Shown here piece after piece: positions 1 to 8,896 of a stretch of DNA of 64,000 nucleotides. The DNA lies in contig NZ_OBEB01000007.1 in NCBI RefSeq assembly GCF_900215315.1, forward strand, positions 124,001 through 188,000. Direction: 5' to 3'. The translations under genes were made by a program, and so were the position numbers. This DNA comes from Arsukibacterium tuosuense. Its GTDB lineage: Bacteria > Pseudomonadota > Gammaproteobacteria > Enterobacterales > Alteromonadaceae. Under the pieces are notes generated by a model. The model ran no database searches. It worked only from the letters and a program-made list of their open reading frames with translations, and was not told where the DNA came from. Every line of letters begins with the position of its first letter. Positions within the stretch are counted from its first letter, which is position 1.

Positions 1-631
1 CCAGCAGTTTAATCAGTGATTCAAACGCGATAGCGGTCATCAGGCCGGGATTAGGCTGATGAGCCCGGGCACTTTTACTGACAAACAGCAAGGCAAAAAC
101 CGCCATCCATAAACTGACATAAAAGCCGGTATCGGTATACCAGTGCTGGCCAACCTCTGCCTGCACCAGGGTGTTAATACTGGTAGAGACGGCATGCAAT
201 TGCAGCGCGATGTAGGGGATAACCGCCATGATCAGAATTAAGGTAATTAACACTGCCAGTGAGCGGGAGTGGCCAAAGCGGGTGGCTATAAAATCGGCAA
301 CGGAGGTAATACGATAGCGCCGGCAGGCAATGGCGATGCGGGCTATTAGTTTGAAGCCGAACCAGAATAGAATAAAAGATCCGATGTAGGTCGGGGGGAT
401 CCACCAGCCATTCACCGCTGCCTGAGCAGTAACGCCATAAAACGCCCATGACGTGCAGTAAATAGACAGGGCGAAGCTGAATATCCAGGGGGCCAGCGGA
501 TGCCGGGCAGTAATACGTCTGCCAAAACGGCCAACACTGAATAAAATCAGCAGGTAAACCAGTGATATGGCGGCTATGGTGGCTAAACCAATGCCGCTGC
601 CATTTTCAATCATCTGTTGCGGTGAGGTCAT
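1..631 (-). CDS. SSS-domain sensor kinase, N-terminal part (partial)
   Basis: Reading the minus strand from an ATG at 631 gives an open frame that runs off the window edge (about 210 residues visible). It is a multi-spanning membrane sequence: a first helix near residues 14-32 (ATIAAISLVYLLILF), then the SWAFYGVTAQAA and PTYIGSFILFWFGFKL segments and RYRITSVADFIATRFGHSRS. These match the sodium/solute symporter-like input domain of CbrA/CrbS-type hybrid histidine kinases, which sense nutrients or acetate. The kinase and receiver parts would lie outside the window, so a plain SSS transporter is not fully excluded. The start lies 43 bases after the stop of the 3-hydroxybutyrate dehydrogenase gene on the same strand, suggesting co-transcription. 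Confidence 0.72.
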   Translation of the reverse strand, partial: MTSPQQMIENGSGIGLATIAAISLVYLLILFSVGRFGRRITARHPLAPWIFSFALSIYCTSWAFYGVTAQAAVNGWWIPPTYIGSFILFWFGFKLIARIAIACRRYRITSVADFIATRFGHSRSLAVLITLILIMAVIPYIALQLHAVSTSINTLVQAEVGQHWYTDTGFYVSLWMAVFALLFVSKSARAHQPNPGLMTAIAFESLIKLL

Positions 632-674
632 GTAATACTCGTTAGCCGATTGTGCCTCAGTTACCGGCTTAGCG

Positions 675-1424
675 CTAGCGGGCTGTCCAGCCACCATCCA
701 GGATTAAGGTTTGCGCTGTCATATGCCTGGCGCCATCCTGACATAAAAATGCGGCCATCTCCGCGATTTCACTGACATCAATAAAGGCTTTCTGCGGCAT
801 GGGGGCCAGCATAATTTGTTCAATGACCTGTTGCTCGGTCAGGTTATGCTCTTTAGCCTGAGCGGCAATTTGCTGCTCTACCAGGGGTGTTTTAACGTAG
901 GCCGGACAAATAGTATTAATGGTAAAATTTTTATCAGCGTTTTCCAGCGCCACTACTTTGCTAAAGCCGAGCAAGCCATGTTTCGCCGCAACATAGGCAG
1001 ACTTAAACGGTGAGGCTATTACCGCATGAATAGAGCCGATGTTAATCACCCGACCAAAATTATTGTTGCGCATTGCCGGCAGCATGGCGCGGGTGAGCAT
1101 AGCCGGCCCGGTTAGCATGACGCTGAGTAATAGCGCCCATTTTTCCGGCGGAAAGTCTTCCAGTCGTGCCACATGCTGAATACCCGCATTATTAACCAGA
1201 ATGTCAGCCGGAAAGCGTTTGGCACAGTCTTCAATAGCGTGCTGATCAGTAACATCCAGGACACAGTAGTCAGCGGCAATACCCTGACTAGTGAGCTCTG
1301 CGGTTTTTTGCTGTAACAGGTTCTGGTTTAAATCAGCTAATACCACCTGATAGCCGGCCTTGCCAAAATGGTTGGCGATCGCAAAACCAATACCACCGGT
1401 GCCACCGGTAATGACTGCTCGCAT
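675..1424 (-). CDS. 3-hydroxybutyrate dehydrogenase (SDR family)
   Basis: A 249-residue classical short-chain dehydrogenase. Visible are the nucleotide-binding glycine motif TGGTGGIG (residues 6-13), NNAG (78-81) and the catalytic Ser131-Tyr144-Lys148 set (NIGSIHAV, SAYVAAK). The segment NTICPAYVKTPLVEQQI, the AKEHNLTEQQVI stretch and MAPMPQK-like residues are typical of D-3-hydroxybutyrate dehydrogenases, which oxidise 3-hydroxybutyrate to acetoacetate with NAD+. It is cytosolic and serves polyhydroxybutyrate or ketone-body use. It is followed on the same strand by an SSS-domain sensor kinase, and an AbgT-type transporter diverges from it. The substrate assignment rests on family resemblance; the SDR fold itself is certain. 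Confidence 0.85.
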   Translation of the reverse strand: MRAVITGGTGGIGFAIANHFGKAGYQVVLADLNQNLLQQKTAELTSQGIAADYCVLDVTDQHAIEDCAKRFPADILVNNAGIQHVARLEDFPPEKWALLLSVMLTGPAMLTRAMLPAMRNNNFGRVINIGSIHAVIASPFKSAYVAAKHGLLGFSKVVALENADKNFTINTICPAYVKTPLVEQQIAAQAKEHNLTEQQVIEQIMLAPMPQKAFIDVSEIAEMAAFLCQDGARHMTAQTLILDGGWTAR

Positions 1425-1815
1425 AGGGTTACTCCTGTAATCGTTAATAGCTTATGCTAGGCAGCCAGAGGGCGACTGGCAACGGTACTTTAGTGCTATG
1501 AGTGCTACTCAACAGCTATTCGCAGCAGGCATAACAGAGTATTAGTCGCAGAATTTGTCGTTTTCAACGGCAATTTGGTGTAATAGCCTGTGCTACCACA
1601 GCCTCACGCTTTGCGTACAGCCTTTCCTGTGATAGATTTGGCCGATAAATACTATAAAAAGTCAGCTTAAGGCCGTGTTTTGGCCTGGTTAAGTTGCGAT
1701 ATATCAGGCTCTTGCGCTACTTTTTCACCCTGAGCCATAAAAACAACTAAAAAGCTGTTTATTAATTCCAGATAATTACTGACGTTATCTGTGCTTTGAC
1801 CAAGAGGAATTCAAT
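1425..1815. other. Divergent intergenic region, no gene seen
   Basis: This 391-base gap separates the minus-strand dehydrogenase from the plus-strand AbgT transporter and must hold the promoters of both. A good ribosome binding site (AAGAGGAA) precedes the transporter start. I see only short inverted repeats and AT-rich patches such as ACTATAAAAAG near 1650, and no promoter or operator I can defend. Confidence 0.5.
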
Positions 1816-3417
1816 ATGACAAACGCTGGTAGAACACCTGTCCCGGCAGGACCGAAGCGTGGCTGGTTTACCCGTTTTCTGGATACGGTAGAGTGGCTGG
1901 GCAATTTATTACCCCATCCGGTAACCTTATTTGCTTTATTTGCTGTACTGGTCGTTGTCGGTAGCGGTGTTGCTGCCTATTTTGATTTCAGCGCCGTAGA
2001 CCCAAGACCTGAGGGAGCCGCCGGACGTTCTGCCGATGGCATTATCCGGGTGGTCAGCTTGTTCAGTGTTGATGGGCTGCAACGGATTATTGCTAATCTG
2101 GTGACTAACTTTACCAGCTTCCCGCCACTTGGGGTGGTACTGGTAGCCTTGCTTGGCGTCAGTATTGCTGAGCATTCCGGCCTTATTTCTGCAGCAATGC
2201 GTGGCCTGGTGATGGGCGCATCAAAAAGAATGGTTACCGTTACTATCGTTTTTGCCGGTATTGTTTCAAACACGGCATCAGAGCTGGGCTATGTGGTGCT
2301 TATCCCAATGGCTGCGGTGATTTTTCATTCGCTTGGCCGTCACCCGCTGGCCGGTTTAGCAGCCGCTTTTGCCGGTGTCTCAGGTGGTTATAGTGCTAAT
2401 TTATTTATTGGTACCGTCGACCCGCTGCTGGCTGGTTTTACTACGTCAGCCGCCAACCTGATTGACCCGTCCTATAATGTCGGCCCTGAAGCAAACTGGT
2501 ATTTTATGATTGCCAGTACCTTCGTTATTGCAACATTGGGCGCCATTGTCACTGAGAAAATTGTTGAGCCTAAATTAGGAAAATACAATTCTGATGAAGC
2601 GTCCATTGATTTAGGAGCTCAGCAGCTTGATAAATTAACTGCCCGGGAAAGATTAGGCTTAAAAGGCGCTGGCCTGGCATTTTTACTGTTAGCGGTTTTA
2701 CTGGCATTAAGCATAGTGCCCGAGTGGGGTATCTTACGGAACCCGGAAACCGGCGGTGTACCTGATTCGCCTTTTTTAAAAGGTATAGTGGTTTTTATCT
2801 TTGTCACCTTTGCCATACCTGGCTTTGTTTACGGCAAAATTGTCGGCACTATGAACACAGATCGTGATGTGATCAATGCGATGTCGAAAAGTATCGGCTC
2901 CATGGGGCTGTATATTGTGCTGGTGTTTTTTGCAGCGCAATTTGTCGCCTTCTTTGGCTGGTCAAACATGGGCGCTATTTTCGCAGTAAAAGGCGCGACC
3001 GCCTTGCAGGAAATGGGCCTGACTGGGCCACTGTTGTTTGTATTTTTTATTGCCATGTGTGGCTTTGTTAATCTGATGCTGGGATCAGCATCAGCGCAGT
3101 GGGCCATAACGGCGCCCATTTTTGTGCCGATGCTGATGATCGTCGGCTACTCACCGGAAGTTATTCAGGCAGCTTACCGGATAGGTGATTCGGTAACCAA
3201 TGTCATTACGCCGATGATGAGCTACTTTGGACTTATTCTTGCCGTAGCAGCACGATATAAAAAAGATATGGGGCTGGGCACGCTGATTGCGACGATGCTG
3301 CCATACTCGATGGTCTTTTTTATCGGCTGGACTATTTTATTTATTTTATGGGTGTTTGTCGCGGGTTTCCCGGTGGGCCCAAACGCGCCGACCTATTACG
3401 AGTTTAGTGCAGGGTAA
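1816..3417 (+). CDS. AbgT-family transporter
   Basis: A 533-residue inner-membrane protein with about a dozen hydrophobic segments. After a short cytoplasmic N-terminus (FLDTVEWLGNLLPHPVTLFA, the usual family opening) come typical AbgT blocks: VVSLFSVDGLQRI, FPPLGVVLVALLGVSIAEHSG, GSASAQWAITAPIFVPM and the PMMSYFGLILAVA helix. Family members export or import p-aminobenzoyl-glutamate and related folate breakdown products, and some export sulfonamides; the substrate here cannot be told. The start follows an AAGAGGAAT ribosome binding site. Length is normal for the family. It is a single-gene unit closed by a strong hairpin terminator at 3431-3460. Confidence 0.88.
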   Translation: MTNAGRTPVPAGPKRGWFTRFLDTVEWLGNLLPHPVTLFALFAVLVVVGSGVAAYFDFSAVDPRPEGAAGRSADGIIRVVSLFSVDGLQRIIANLVTNFTSFPPLGVVLVALLGVSIAEHSGLISAAMRGLVMGASKRMVTVTIVFAGIVSNTASELGYVVLIPMAAVIFHSLGRHPLAGLAAAFAGVSGGYSANLFIGTVDPLLAGFTTSAANLIDPSYNVGPEANWYFMIASTFVIATLGAIVTEKIVEPKLGKYNSDEASIDLGAQQLDKLTARERLGLKGAGLAFLLLAVLLALSIVPEWGILRNPETGGVPDSPFLKGIVVFIFVTFAIPGFVYGKIVGTMNTDRDVINAMSKSIGSMGLYIVLVFFAAQFVAFFGWSNMGAIFAVKGATALQEMGLTGPLLFVFFIAMCGFVNLMLGSASAQWAITAPIFVPMLMIVGYSPEVIQAAYRIGDSVTNVITPMMSYFGLILAVAARYKKDMGLGTLIATMLPYSMVFFIGWTILFILWVFVAGFPVGPNAPTYYEFSAG

Positions 3418-3430
3418 TACTGCCGTTTAT

Positions 3431-3460
3431 AAAAAACCGCTGATTACAGCGGTTTTTTTT
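3431..3460. terminator. Bidirectional terminator, AbgT / nagR
   Basis: An A-tract, the stem ACCGCTG / CAGCGGT with loop ATTA, and a T-run of eight. It lies between the convergent ends of the AbgT gene (3417) and the LacI-type regulator (3473) and can serve both strands. Confidence 0.85.
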
Positions 3461-3472
3461 GACTTATAAAGC

Positions 3473-4498
3473 TTAACCGCCGGGCGAAGTGGACTCTCGT
3501 ACGACCAGTTCCGGGATAAATACCGTCTGCTGTTTAACATCAGCTTTGTTGTTGGTTTTTTTGCTGCACTTAAATAACAGCTCTGCAGCGTATTGGGCAA
3601 TAGTGGTGTTCGGCTGATGAGCAGTTGTCAGTCGCGGCCAGGTCTGGCGCGAAAACGGGCTGTTTTCAAAGCCGGCAATTGCCAGTTGCTCCGGAATAGC
3701 GACATTCATTAAGCGGGCGCTAAATAAGGCGCCGGCTGCAATTTCATCGTTACAGGCAAATATTGCGCTGGGCTTATGTTTGGCGCTCAGCAAGGTTTTG
3801 GCACGGGCGACACCTGATTCAAAGGAGTAGCTGCCGGATACTACCCACTCCGGTCTCGGTTTCAGGCCGCGTTTACCCAGCGCAGCTTCAAAACCCGCCA
3901 GCCGTTCGCCGCTGGAACTGTGTTCTTCGTCACCGCCTAAAAAGGCGATATCGGTGTGGCCCAGTTCCAGTAAATGATTAGTAATTTTAAATGCCGCAGT
4001 AAAATCGTCTACCAGCACGCAGTTGCTGAGTTTTGGTGATGGCGTAGAACCGGAAATAATCCGGACAAAGGCAATATCTTTTGCTGTCAGCGCTTCAGCC
4101 AGATGCGGCATTTCTGAAAACGGTGGCGTTAACACCAACCCTGCCAGCCGCGAGCGTTCAACCAGCTCGAGTACTTCCTGCACAATGTCCGGTGACTTGG
4201 CGTTAGTGGGGTGAATAATTAATTCATAATGATGTTTGCGACACGCATCCAGCATGCCGCGTTGCATCTCAATAACATAATAGGCATTGGGGTTGTCATA
4301 CACATAACCAATGCTGTAAGAGCGGCTGCTGGCCAGATTGCGGGCGGCAGAGTTAGGTTGATATTGCAGCTGCTTAATGGCGGCAGTTACTTTATCAAAA
4401 GTGTCTTTGCGCACCGAGGGTTCGTTGTTCATCACTCTGGATACGGTTTTTATCGAGACACCCGCCAGTCTTGCTACATCGTTAATGGTTATTTTCAT
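3473..4498 (-). CDS. nagR: LacI-family regulator of GlcNAc genes (NagR type)
   Basis: A 341-residue LacI/GalR repressor. The N-terminus has the canonical helix-turn-helix and hinge (TINDVARLAGVSIKTVSRVM, then NSAARNLAS), followed by a periplasmic-binding-protein-like sensor domain (IGYVYDNPNAYY, AFLGGDEEHSSS, AIFACNDEIAAG). It diverges from the TonB receptor that opens the GlcNAc locus. The window holds three identical LacI-type palindromes in front of GlcNAc genes. In Alteromonadales GlcNAc loci the LacI member NagR has this place, and its effector in characterised relatives is a GlcNAc intermediate. The symbol is given from this context; the HTH family is certain, the regulon is inferred. 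Confidence 0.8.
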   Translation of the reverse strand: MKITINDVARLAGVSIKTVSRVMNNEPSVRKDTFDKVTAAIKQLQYQPNSAARNLASSRSYSIGYVYDNPNAYYVIEMQRGMLDACRKHHYELIIHPTNAKSPDIVQEVLELVERSRLAGLVLTPPFSEMPHLAEALTAKDIAFVRIISGSTPSPKLSNCVLVDDFTAAFKITNHLLELGHTDIAFLGGDEEHSSSGERLAGFEAALGKRGLKPRPEWVVSGSYSFESGVARAKTLLSAKHKPSAIFACNDEIAAGALFSARLMNVAIPEQLAIAGFENSPFSRQTWPRLTTAHQPNTTIAQYAAELLFKCSKKTNNKADVKQQTVFIPELVVRESTSPGG

Positions 4499-4582
4499 TG
4501 ATCTTCTCAGGTCGGCATAGCCGCTTATATTGCTCAGTCTAGCATATTGCAGCAGGTTTATAACATGCCTTGTTGGTCATTA

Positions 4583-4596
4583 TGACAGCGCTAGCC
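4583..4596. promoter_or_regulatory. Imperfect NagR-like site before nagR
   Basis: TGACAGCGCTAGCC keeps the left half (TGACA.CGCT) of the palindrome found at the other sites but has lost the right half. It lies 85 bases before the repressor start, where weak autoregulation would be expected. Inference only. Confidence 0.35.
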
Positions 4597-4822
4597 AATG
4601 TTCAGGCTGATACAAAAATGTTCAACATCGGTTATTGCAATAAATTGCAACCATCGAACGCCTGCAGACAGGCTTTAAACCGGAGTAATGGATATTAATA
4701 TTTATAAATCAGTAGCATAACTTATTTCTCACGCCTTGTAGCTGCCGATTCCCACGAGCAGGCTTGTTTTGCGAAACACTTCTACCACCCTAATAACTGG
4801 TTAAAAAAACAGCTTAAAATCT

Positions 4823-4851
4823 TTGCAAAGCAAAATTAATTTGTGTATGTT
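4823..4851 (+). promoter_or_regulatory. Candidate sigma-70 promoter of TonB receptor
   Basis: TTGCAA at 4823-4828 and TATGTT at 4846-4851 are separated by 17 bases. The palindromic operator begins nine bases after the -10 box, so a bound repressor would cover the start site. Confidence 0.4.
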
Positions 4852-4860
4852 TAACTCAGA

Positions 4861-4874
4861 TGACAACGCTGTCA
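4861..4874. promoter_or_regulatory. NagR-type operator (copy 1)
   Basis: Perfect 14-base palindrome TGACAACGCTGTCA, extended to 16 by flanking A and T except for the central AC/GC pair. It has the central CG typical of LacI-family sites. It lies 56 bases before the TonB receptor start. Identical sequences occur at 12348-12361 and 21532-21545. Confidence 0.85.
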
Positions 4875-4929
4875 TTAATATAAAAGATAAAAAGTACCAT
4901 GCCAATGAGCACAGGAACGGGAGAAACAC

Positions 4930-7605
4930 ATGCTGCACAACAACGTAAGAAAAAGTGTTATAGCGGTAAAAATGGCGATAATTGCCGGAGCTGCAGTTAC
5001 AGCAATGCCGGTAGTGGCACAGGATGACGGGGCAAAAGAGCAACAAGTCGAAGTAATTCAGGTTAGGGGTATTCGTGCCTCGCAGGAAGCTAACCTGAAT
5101 GCCAAGCGATATTCCAATGCCATCGTTGATGTAGTGACAGCGGAAGACATTGGCAAGTTTCCGGATAAAAACGTCGCTGAATCGCTGTCCAGGATCACCG
5201 GTGTCGGGGTGAGCCGCGAATTTGGTGAAGGTGAAAAAATTACCATTCGTGGCGCCAGTTCCTCAACAAACCGTACCTTATTAAATGGTCAGACGGTGGC
5301 AACTGCCGACTGGTTTATACTGGATAATCCGGGCCGTAGTTTTAACTACACCATGCTGCCCTCAGCCCTGGTATCAGATTTAGAAGTATATAAATCGCCT
5401 TTGGCAAGTATTGATGAAGGTTCGATAGGCGGCACCGTTATTTTGCGTACCCGGACGCCGTTGTCGATGGAGGCAAATTCGCTAAACCTCTCGCTGGAAG
5501 GTCAGTATTCAGAAGCATCAGAGCAGTGGGACCCGCAACTGTCCGGCATGTACTCATGGAAGAACGAAGCAGAAAGCTTCGGGGTACTGGTGTCGGCGAT
5601 AAAACAAGACCGTAAAGTGGTCCGGCAGGGCTTTGAAGTGCTGGGCTGGCCAAATAATGCTGATTTAGACGCAAAATTACCAAGTCATATTGGGGTGCCC
5701 CGCTTTGAGCAGGATCGTGAACGCGAAACGCTGTTTTTGTCGTTGCAATCCCGGCCCAATGACAATCTGGATATGGTACTCAATATCCTGGATTCAAAAG
5801 TTGATGCCAATAATCATAACCAGAACTGGCTTATTTTCGTCAACAACAACGCAGGTTCGCTAACTAATACTGCGCTTGAAAATGGCAGTATTGTTGCTGG
5901 TGAAGTTGCGGCCGCCGGCACTGCGGCTTATAACTTTATTAACCGCGTATCGTCTACAGAAACCCGTGCTATTGATTTTGATCTTAATTACAGTGCCGAC
6001 AACTTTGAATTGCATACCCAGCTTGGTCATACCGAAGCAAAAGGAGGCACCTACCGGGAAACATCATGGGAGTACGGCCCTGCAGGAGGCACTGGCTATG
6101 ACTTCGATTTACGCAGTGGTACGCCGACGGCCAATACTGAAGTTGATGCGACCGATCCGACCCAGTTTCGTCCGGGCTGGATCTGGGGTGGCGAAAAGCC
6201 GACAACTGATGAAGAAACCTATGCCCAGTTTGATTTTACTATTCCGGTACAGAAAGGGGCCTTTACTGCCATTAAAACCGGCGCAAAATACCGGATGGCT
6301 GAACGGACCCAGGACCGGATAGCGTATAGCTGGCACGGCCCGCAAACCATGACCGGCAATGAAGATGTCGCCGGCAGTTATCTGGATCATATTTTTGCCA
6401 CTTGTTACGACTGGGCACAGTGCGGCCTGTTTAATGGTACGGTTAATATCGATGCGGTAGTCAATGGCAATATGACCCAACAGATGGCGCACAATCGCCA
6501 TGCGATGGAGCAGATTGCCTTTGACGGCTTAAATGGGGTACCAGCAGATTTTGCCCGCTCGAAAAACCTCGCTGAGATTTGGACAGTTGAAGAAGATATT
6601 CTGGCGTTGTACGTCCAGGGCGACTTTGAGGGTGAGGGCTTTCGCGGGAATGTTGGTGTACGTTTTGTCGATACCCAGCAAACGTCGGGGGGGTATGAGT
6701 TCTCGGGAGACTCCTGGGGCCTGTGGACCATTGACCGTGAGTGGCTTACACCTGAAGTGCTGGAATGGGTAGAGACTAAAAACGATTACAGTGAAGTGCT
6801 GCCCAGCCTGAATATTGCTTTTGATTTATCTGAAGATCAAATTTTGCGTTTTGGCGCCGCCCGGGTAATGGCGCGCCAGGACTGGAATAATATTTCATCG
6901 TCAATTACATATGGTTCACTGAACGTGGCGCAACCAACAGGCAGTGCCAGTAATCCTAATCTGATGCCACAGATTGCAGATCAGTTTGATTTGTCCTGGG
7001 AATGGTATTTTGATGCATCCGCGCTGCTTGCTGTAACCTACTTTCACAAAGACATTAAAAGCTACCGCAGTTTCTCAACCTTCGTTGACCAGCGTTACTG
7101 GGAAGAAGGCGAAGTGTGGGTTGATGTAACCTTTACCCGGCCGGAGAATGGTCCTGGTGGTACAACCGATGGTATCGAGCTGACATTTCAGCAGGCTTTT
7201 GGTGATTATGGGGTTAGTGCAAATTACACCTACACTAACGCCCAGCGTGATGAAGAGCGGCAACTGACACGGCCGGGCTCTGGCCTGGTGGAAGGTACTT
7301 CACGGCATATGATGAATGCCAGTGTCTACTATGAAACGGATACCCTCAGTGCCAGGCTGATGTATAACTACCGTACTGAGTGGTATAAAGGCTTACATTT
7401 TAATGGTGATGAACTCTGGAATGACAGCTACGGTCAGCTGGATGCCAGTTTCGGTTACAATCTGACAGATACAATCACATTGTCACTGGAAGCGGTTAAC
7501 CTGACTGATGAGGAAGTGGTGGAGTACAACACCGATACGGCACGTTTATTCTCGATTTATCAGAATGGCCGCCGCTTTACTGCCGGGATCAGAATGGCAT
7601 TCTAA
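4930..7605 (+). CDS. TonB-dependent receptor, GlcNAc/chitooligosaccharide type
   Basis: An 891-residue outer-membrane receptor. Residues 1-30 form a signal peptide ending AMPVVA. A TonB-box-like VEVIQVRG (40-47) is followed by the plug domain (DIGKFPDKNVAESLSRITGV near 73-92, then KITIRGASSSTNRTLLNG) and a beta-barrel ending in phenylalanine (RRFTAGIRMAF), as outer-membrane proteins do. It belongs to the large sugar-type TonB receptors of Alteromonadales and Xanthomonadales. Position beside the LacI regulator, behind its operator and ahead of the GH20 enzyme, supports uptake of chitin-derived sugars. The start follows GGGAG. The exact ligand is inferred. A hairpin after the stop may reduce read-through into the next gene. 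Confidence 0.88.
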   Translation: MLHNNVRKSVIAVKMAIIAGAAVTAMPVVAQDDGAKEQQVEVIQVRGIRASQEANLNAKRYSNAIVDVVTAEDIGKFPDKNVAESLSRITGVGVSREFGEGEKITIRGASSSTNRTLLNGQTVATADWFILDNPGRSFNYTMLPSALVSDLEVYKSPLASIDEGSIGGTVILRTRTPLSMEANSLNLSLEGQYSEASEQWDPQLSGMYSWKNEAESFGVLVSAIKQDRKVVRQGFEVLGWPNNADLDAKLPSHIGVPRFEQDRERETLFLSLQSRPNDNLDMVLNILDSKVDANNHNQNWLIFVNNNAGSLTNTALENGSIVAGEVAAAGTAAYNFINRVSSTETRAIDFDLNYSADNFELHTQLGHTEAKGGTYRETSWEYGPAGGTGYDFDLRSGTPTANTEVDATDPTQFRPGWIWGGEKPTTDEETYAQFDFTIPVQKGAFTAIKTGAKYRMAERTQDRIAYSWHGPQTMTGNEDVAGSYLDHIFATCYDWAQCGLFNGTVNIDAVVNGNMTQQMAHNRHAMEQIAFDGLNGVPADFARSKNLAEIWTVEEDILALYVQGDFEGEGFRGNVGVRFVDTQQTSGGYEFSGDSWGLWTIDREWLTPEVLEWVETKNDYSEVLPSLNIAFDLSEDQILRFGAARVMARQDWNNISSSITYGSLNVAQPTGSASNPNLMPQIADQFDLSWEWYFDASALLAVTYFHKDIKSYRSFSTFVDQRYWEEGEVWVDVTFTRPENGPGGTTDGIELTFQQAFGDYGVSANYTYTNAQRDEERQLTRPGSGLVEGTSRHMMNASVYYETDTLSARLMYNYRTEWYKGLHFNGDELWNDSYGQLDASFGYNLTDTITLSLEAVNLTDEEVVEYNTDTARLFSIYQNGRRFTAGIRMAF

Positions 7606-7628
7606 GCGGGTTAAAAAGTAATAAGTAT

Positions 7629-7657
7629 AAGGGGTTGGCATCAGGTGTTAACCCCTT
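7629..7657 (+). terminator. Hairpin after TonB receptor
   Basis: AAGGGGTT pairs with AACCCCTT around a 13-base loop, followed by TTAGTTTTT. It sits in the 71-base gap before the cupin gene on the same strand, so it may be an intra-operon attenuator giving more receptor than downstream protein. Confidence 0.55.
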
Positions 7658-7676
7658 TTAGTTTTTGGAGTGAACT

Positions 7677-8702
7677 ATGGCTGAGGCAGTAAAATGCTGG
7701 CATAACGTCACGGTGGCAAAGTGGCAGCAAGAGATAATGCCTGCTGCAAAACCAGCAATATTAAAAGGCTTGCTAAAGCACTGGCCGGTGGTGCAACGGG
7801 CAATGGCGTCTGCGGAGAGTTTGCAGCAGTATATTGCCGCTATGGATAGTGGCTGGCAGGTTGATACGTTGCTGCTGGCCGCGCAAACGGATGGCCGGAT
7901 AGGTTATCAGCCCGATTGGGCAGGCTTTAACTATGAAAAACGTCAGTACCCGCTAACTGCCATACTGGCTCAACTGCACAAAACCAAAACAGATCCGCAG
8001 GCAGTGCGCATTGCCGCGCAAAGTGCACTAGTCAGCGACTGTTTACCTGCTTTTACCGCAGAAAATACTAATCCGTTATTAGCGGCGTCGGTTGCTCCCA
8101 GAATATGGCTGGGCAATAAGGTGACGGTGCCGGCGCACTTCGATGACGCCGATAACCTGGCTTGTGTCGTAGCCGGCAAACGGGTTTTTACCTTGTTTGC
8201 GCCAGAGCAGGTGTCCAATCTGTACATCGGACCGCTGGACTATACACCAACCGGTGCGCCTATAAGTCTGGTTGATTTCAGCCAGCCTGATTTCAAACGC
8301 TTTCCCAGGGCGGCTGAGGCGCTGCAACACGCTTTGACAGCTGAGCTTGAACCCGGTGATGTGTTGTATATCCCGGCATTGTGGTGGCATCAGGTACAGT
8401 CCACTGCTGCCGTCAATTTGCTGGTTAACTACTGGTGGAACGGCTCTATAGGCACGACAGACAGCCGGCCGGCGCCCTTGAACGGCCTGCTGCACAGCTT
8501 GCTCAGTTTACGTGAGTTACCGCCGCAGCAGCGCCAGGCATGGCAAGCAATGTTCAGTCATTTTCTGCTGAATAATAACGATGATGCACTGGCCCATATT
8601 CCAGCTAATAAGCAGGGTATTCAGGGGCAGGGCGCGTTTGCTGCTAAACAGGCAATAACCAACTGGCTGATTAATTCGCTGGCCAGACATACCGAGGGGT
8701 AA
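7677..8702 (+). CDS. Cupin-like (JmjC-type) domain protein
   Basis: A 341-residue protein of the cupin-like/JmjC (Cupin_8) group. The expected iron ligands are visible as H154-x-D156 (VPAHFDDADN) and H238 (YIPALWWHQV), with VVAGKRVFTLFAPEQ between them, so an Fe(II)/2-oxoglutarate hydroxylase fold is likely. Homologues sit beside TonB receptors and SapC in GlcNAc loci of Alteromonadales and Caulobacterales, but their substrate is not established. No signal peptide is seen. It follows the receptor by 71 bases and precedes SapC; a protein-modifying or regulatory role is only a guess. Confidence 0.8.
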   Translation: MAEAVKCWHNVTVAKWQQEIMPAAKPAILKGLLKHWPVVQRAMASAESLQQYIAAMDSGWQVDTLLLAAQTDGRIGYQPDWAGFNYEKRQYPLTAILAQLHKTKTDPQAVRIAAQSALVSDCLPAFTAENTNPLLAASVAPRIWLGNKVTVPAHFDDADNLACVVAGKRVFTLFAPEQVSNLYIGPLDYTPTGAPISLVDFSQPDFKRFPRAAEALQHALTAELEPGDVLYIPALWWHQVQSTAAVNLLVNYWWNGSIGTTDSRPAPLNGLLHSLLSLRELPPQQRQAWQAMFSHFLLNNNDDALAHIPANKQGIQGQGAFAAKQAITNWLINSLARHTEG

Positions 8703-8896
8703 AGATGTTGTCTGTTGGCAACTACCCGGGTTTATCGCCGGTTTTATCGGTATTCAGCAGTTGATTCACAAGCCAACTTGACGCAAGATAACGCCGGTAC
8801 GCCAGTGGATCAGACGGTGGCAGCACCTGCAGCTGCTGAAAATATTAACGCCGCACCCAGCTGGTATCTTAAAAATCCCATAACAATGAGTTATCT
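8703..8896 (+). other. 194-base gap between cupin and sapC genes
   Basis: No gene can be supported. A 66-codon open frame (8715-8915) starts here and overlaps sapC by 19 bases; it has no recognisable domain and no good ribosome binding site. In related GlcNAc loci a flavin-dependent tryptophan-halogenase-like gene often accompanies the cupin and sapC genes, but nothing here resembles one. Confidence 0.4.

Larger units (their letters stand above)
4499..4929. other. Divergent regulatory region nagR / TonB receptor
   Basis: This 431-base gap holds no convincing gene. It contains a perfect NagR-type palindrome at 4861-4874, an imperfect copy at 4583-4596 nearer the repressor gene, and a candidate promoter for the receptor at 4823-4851. 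The remaining sequence is AT-rich. Confidence 0.6.
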
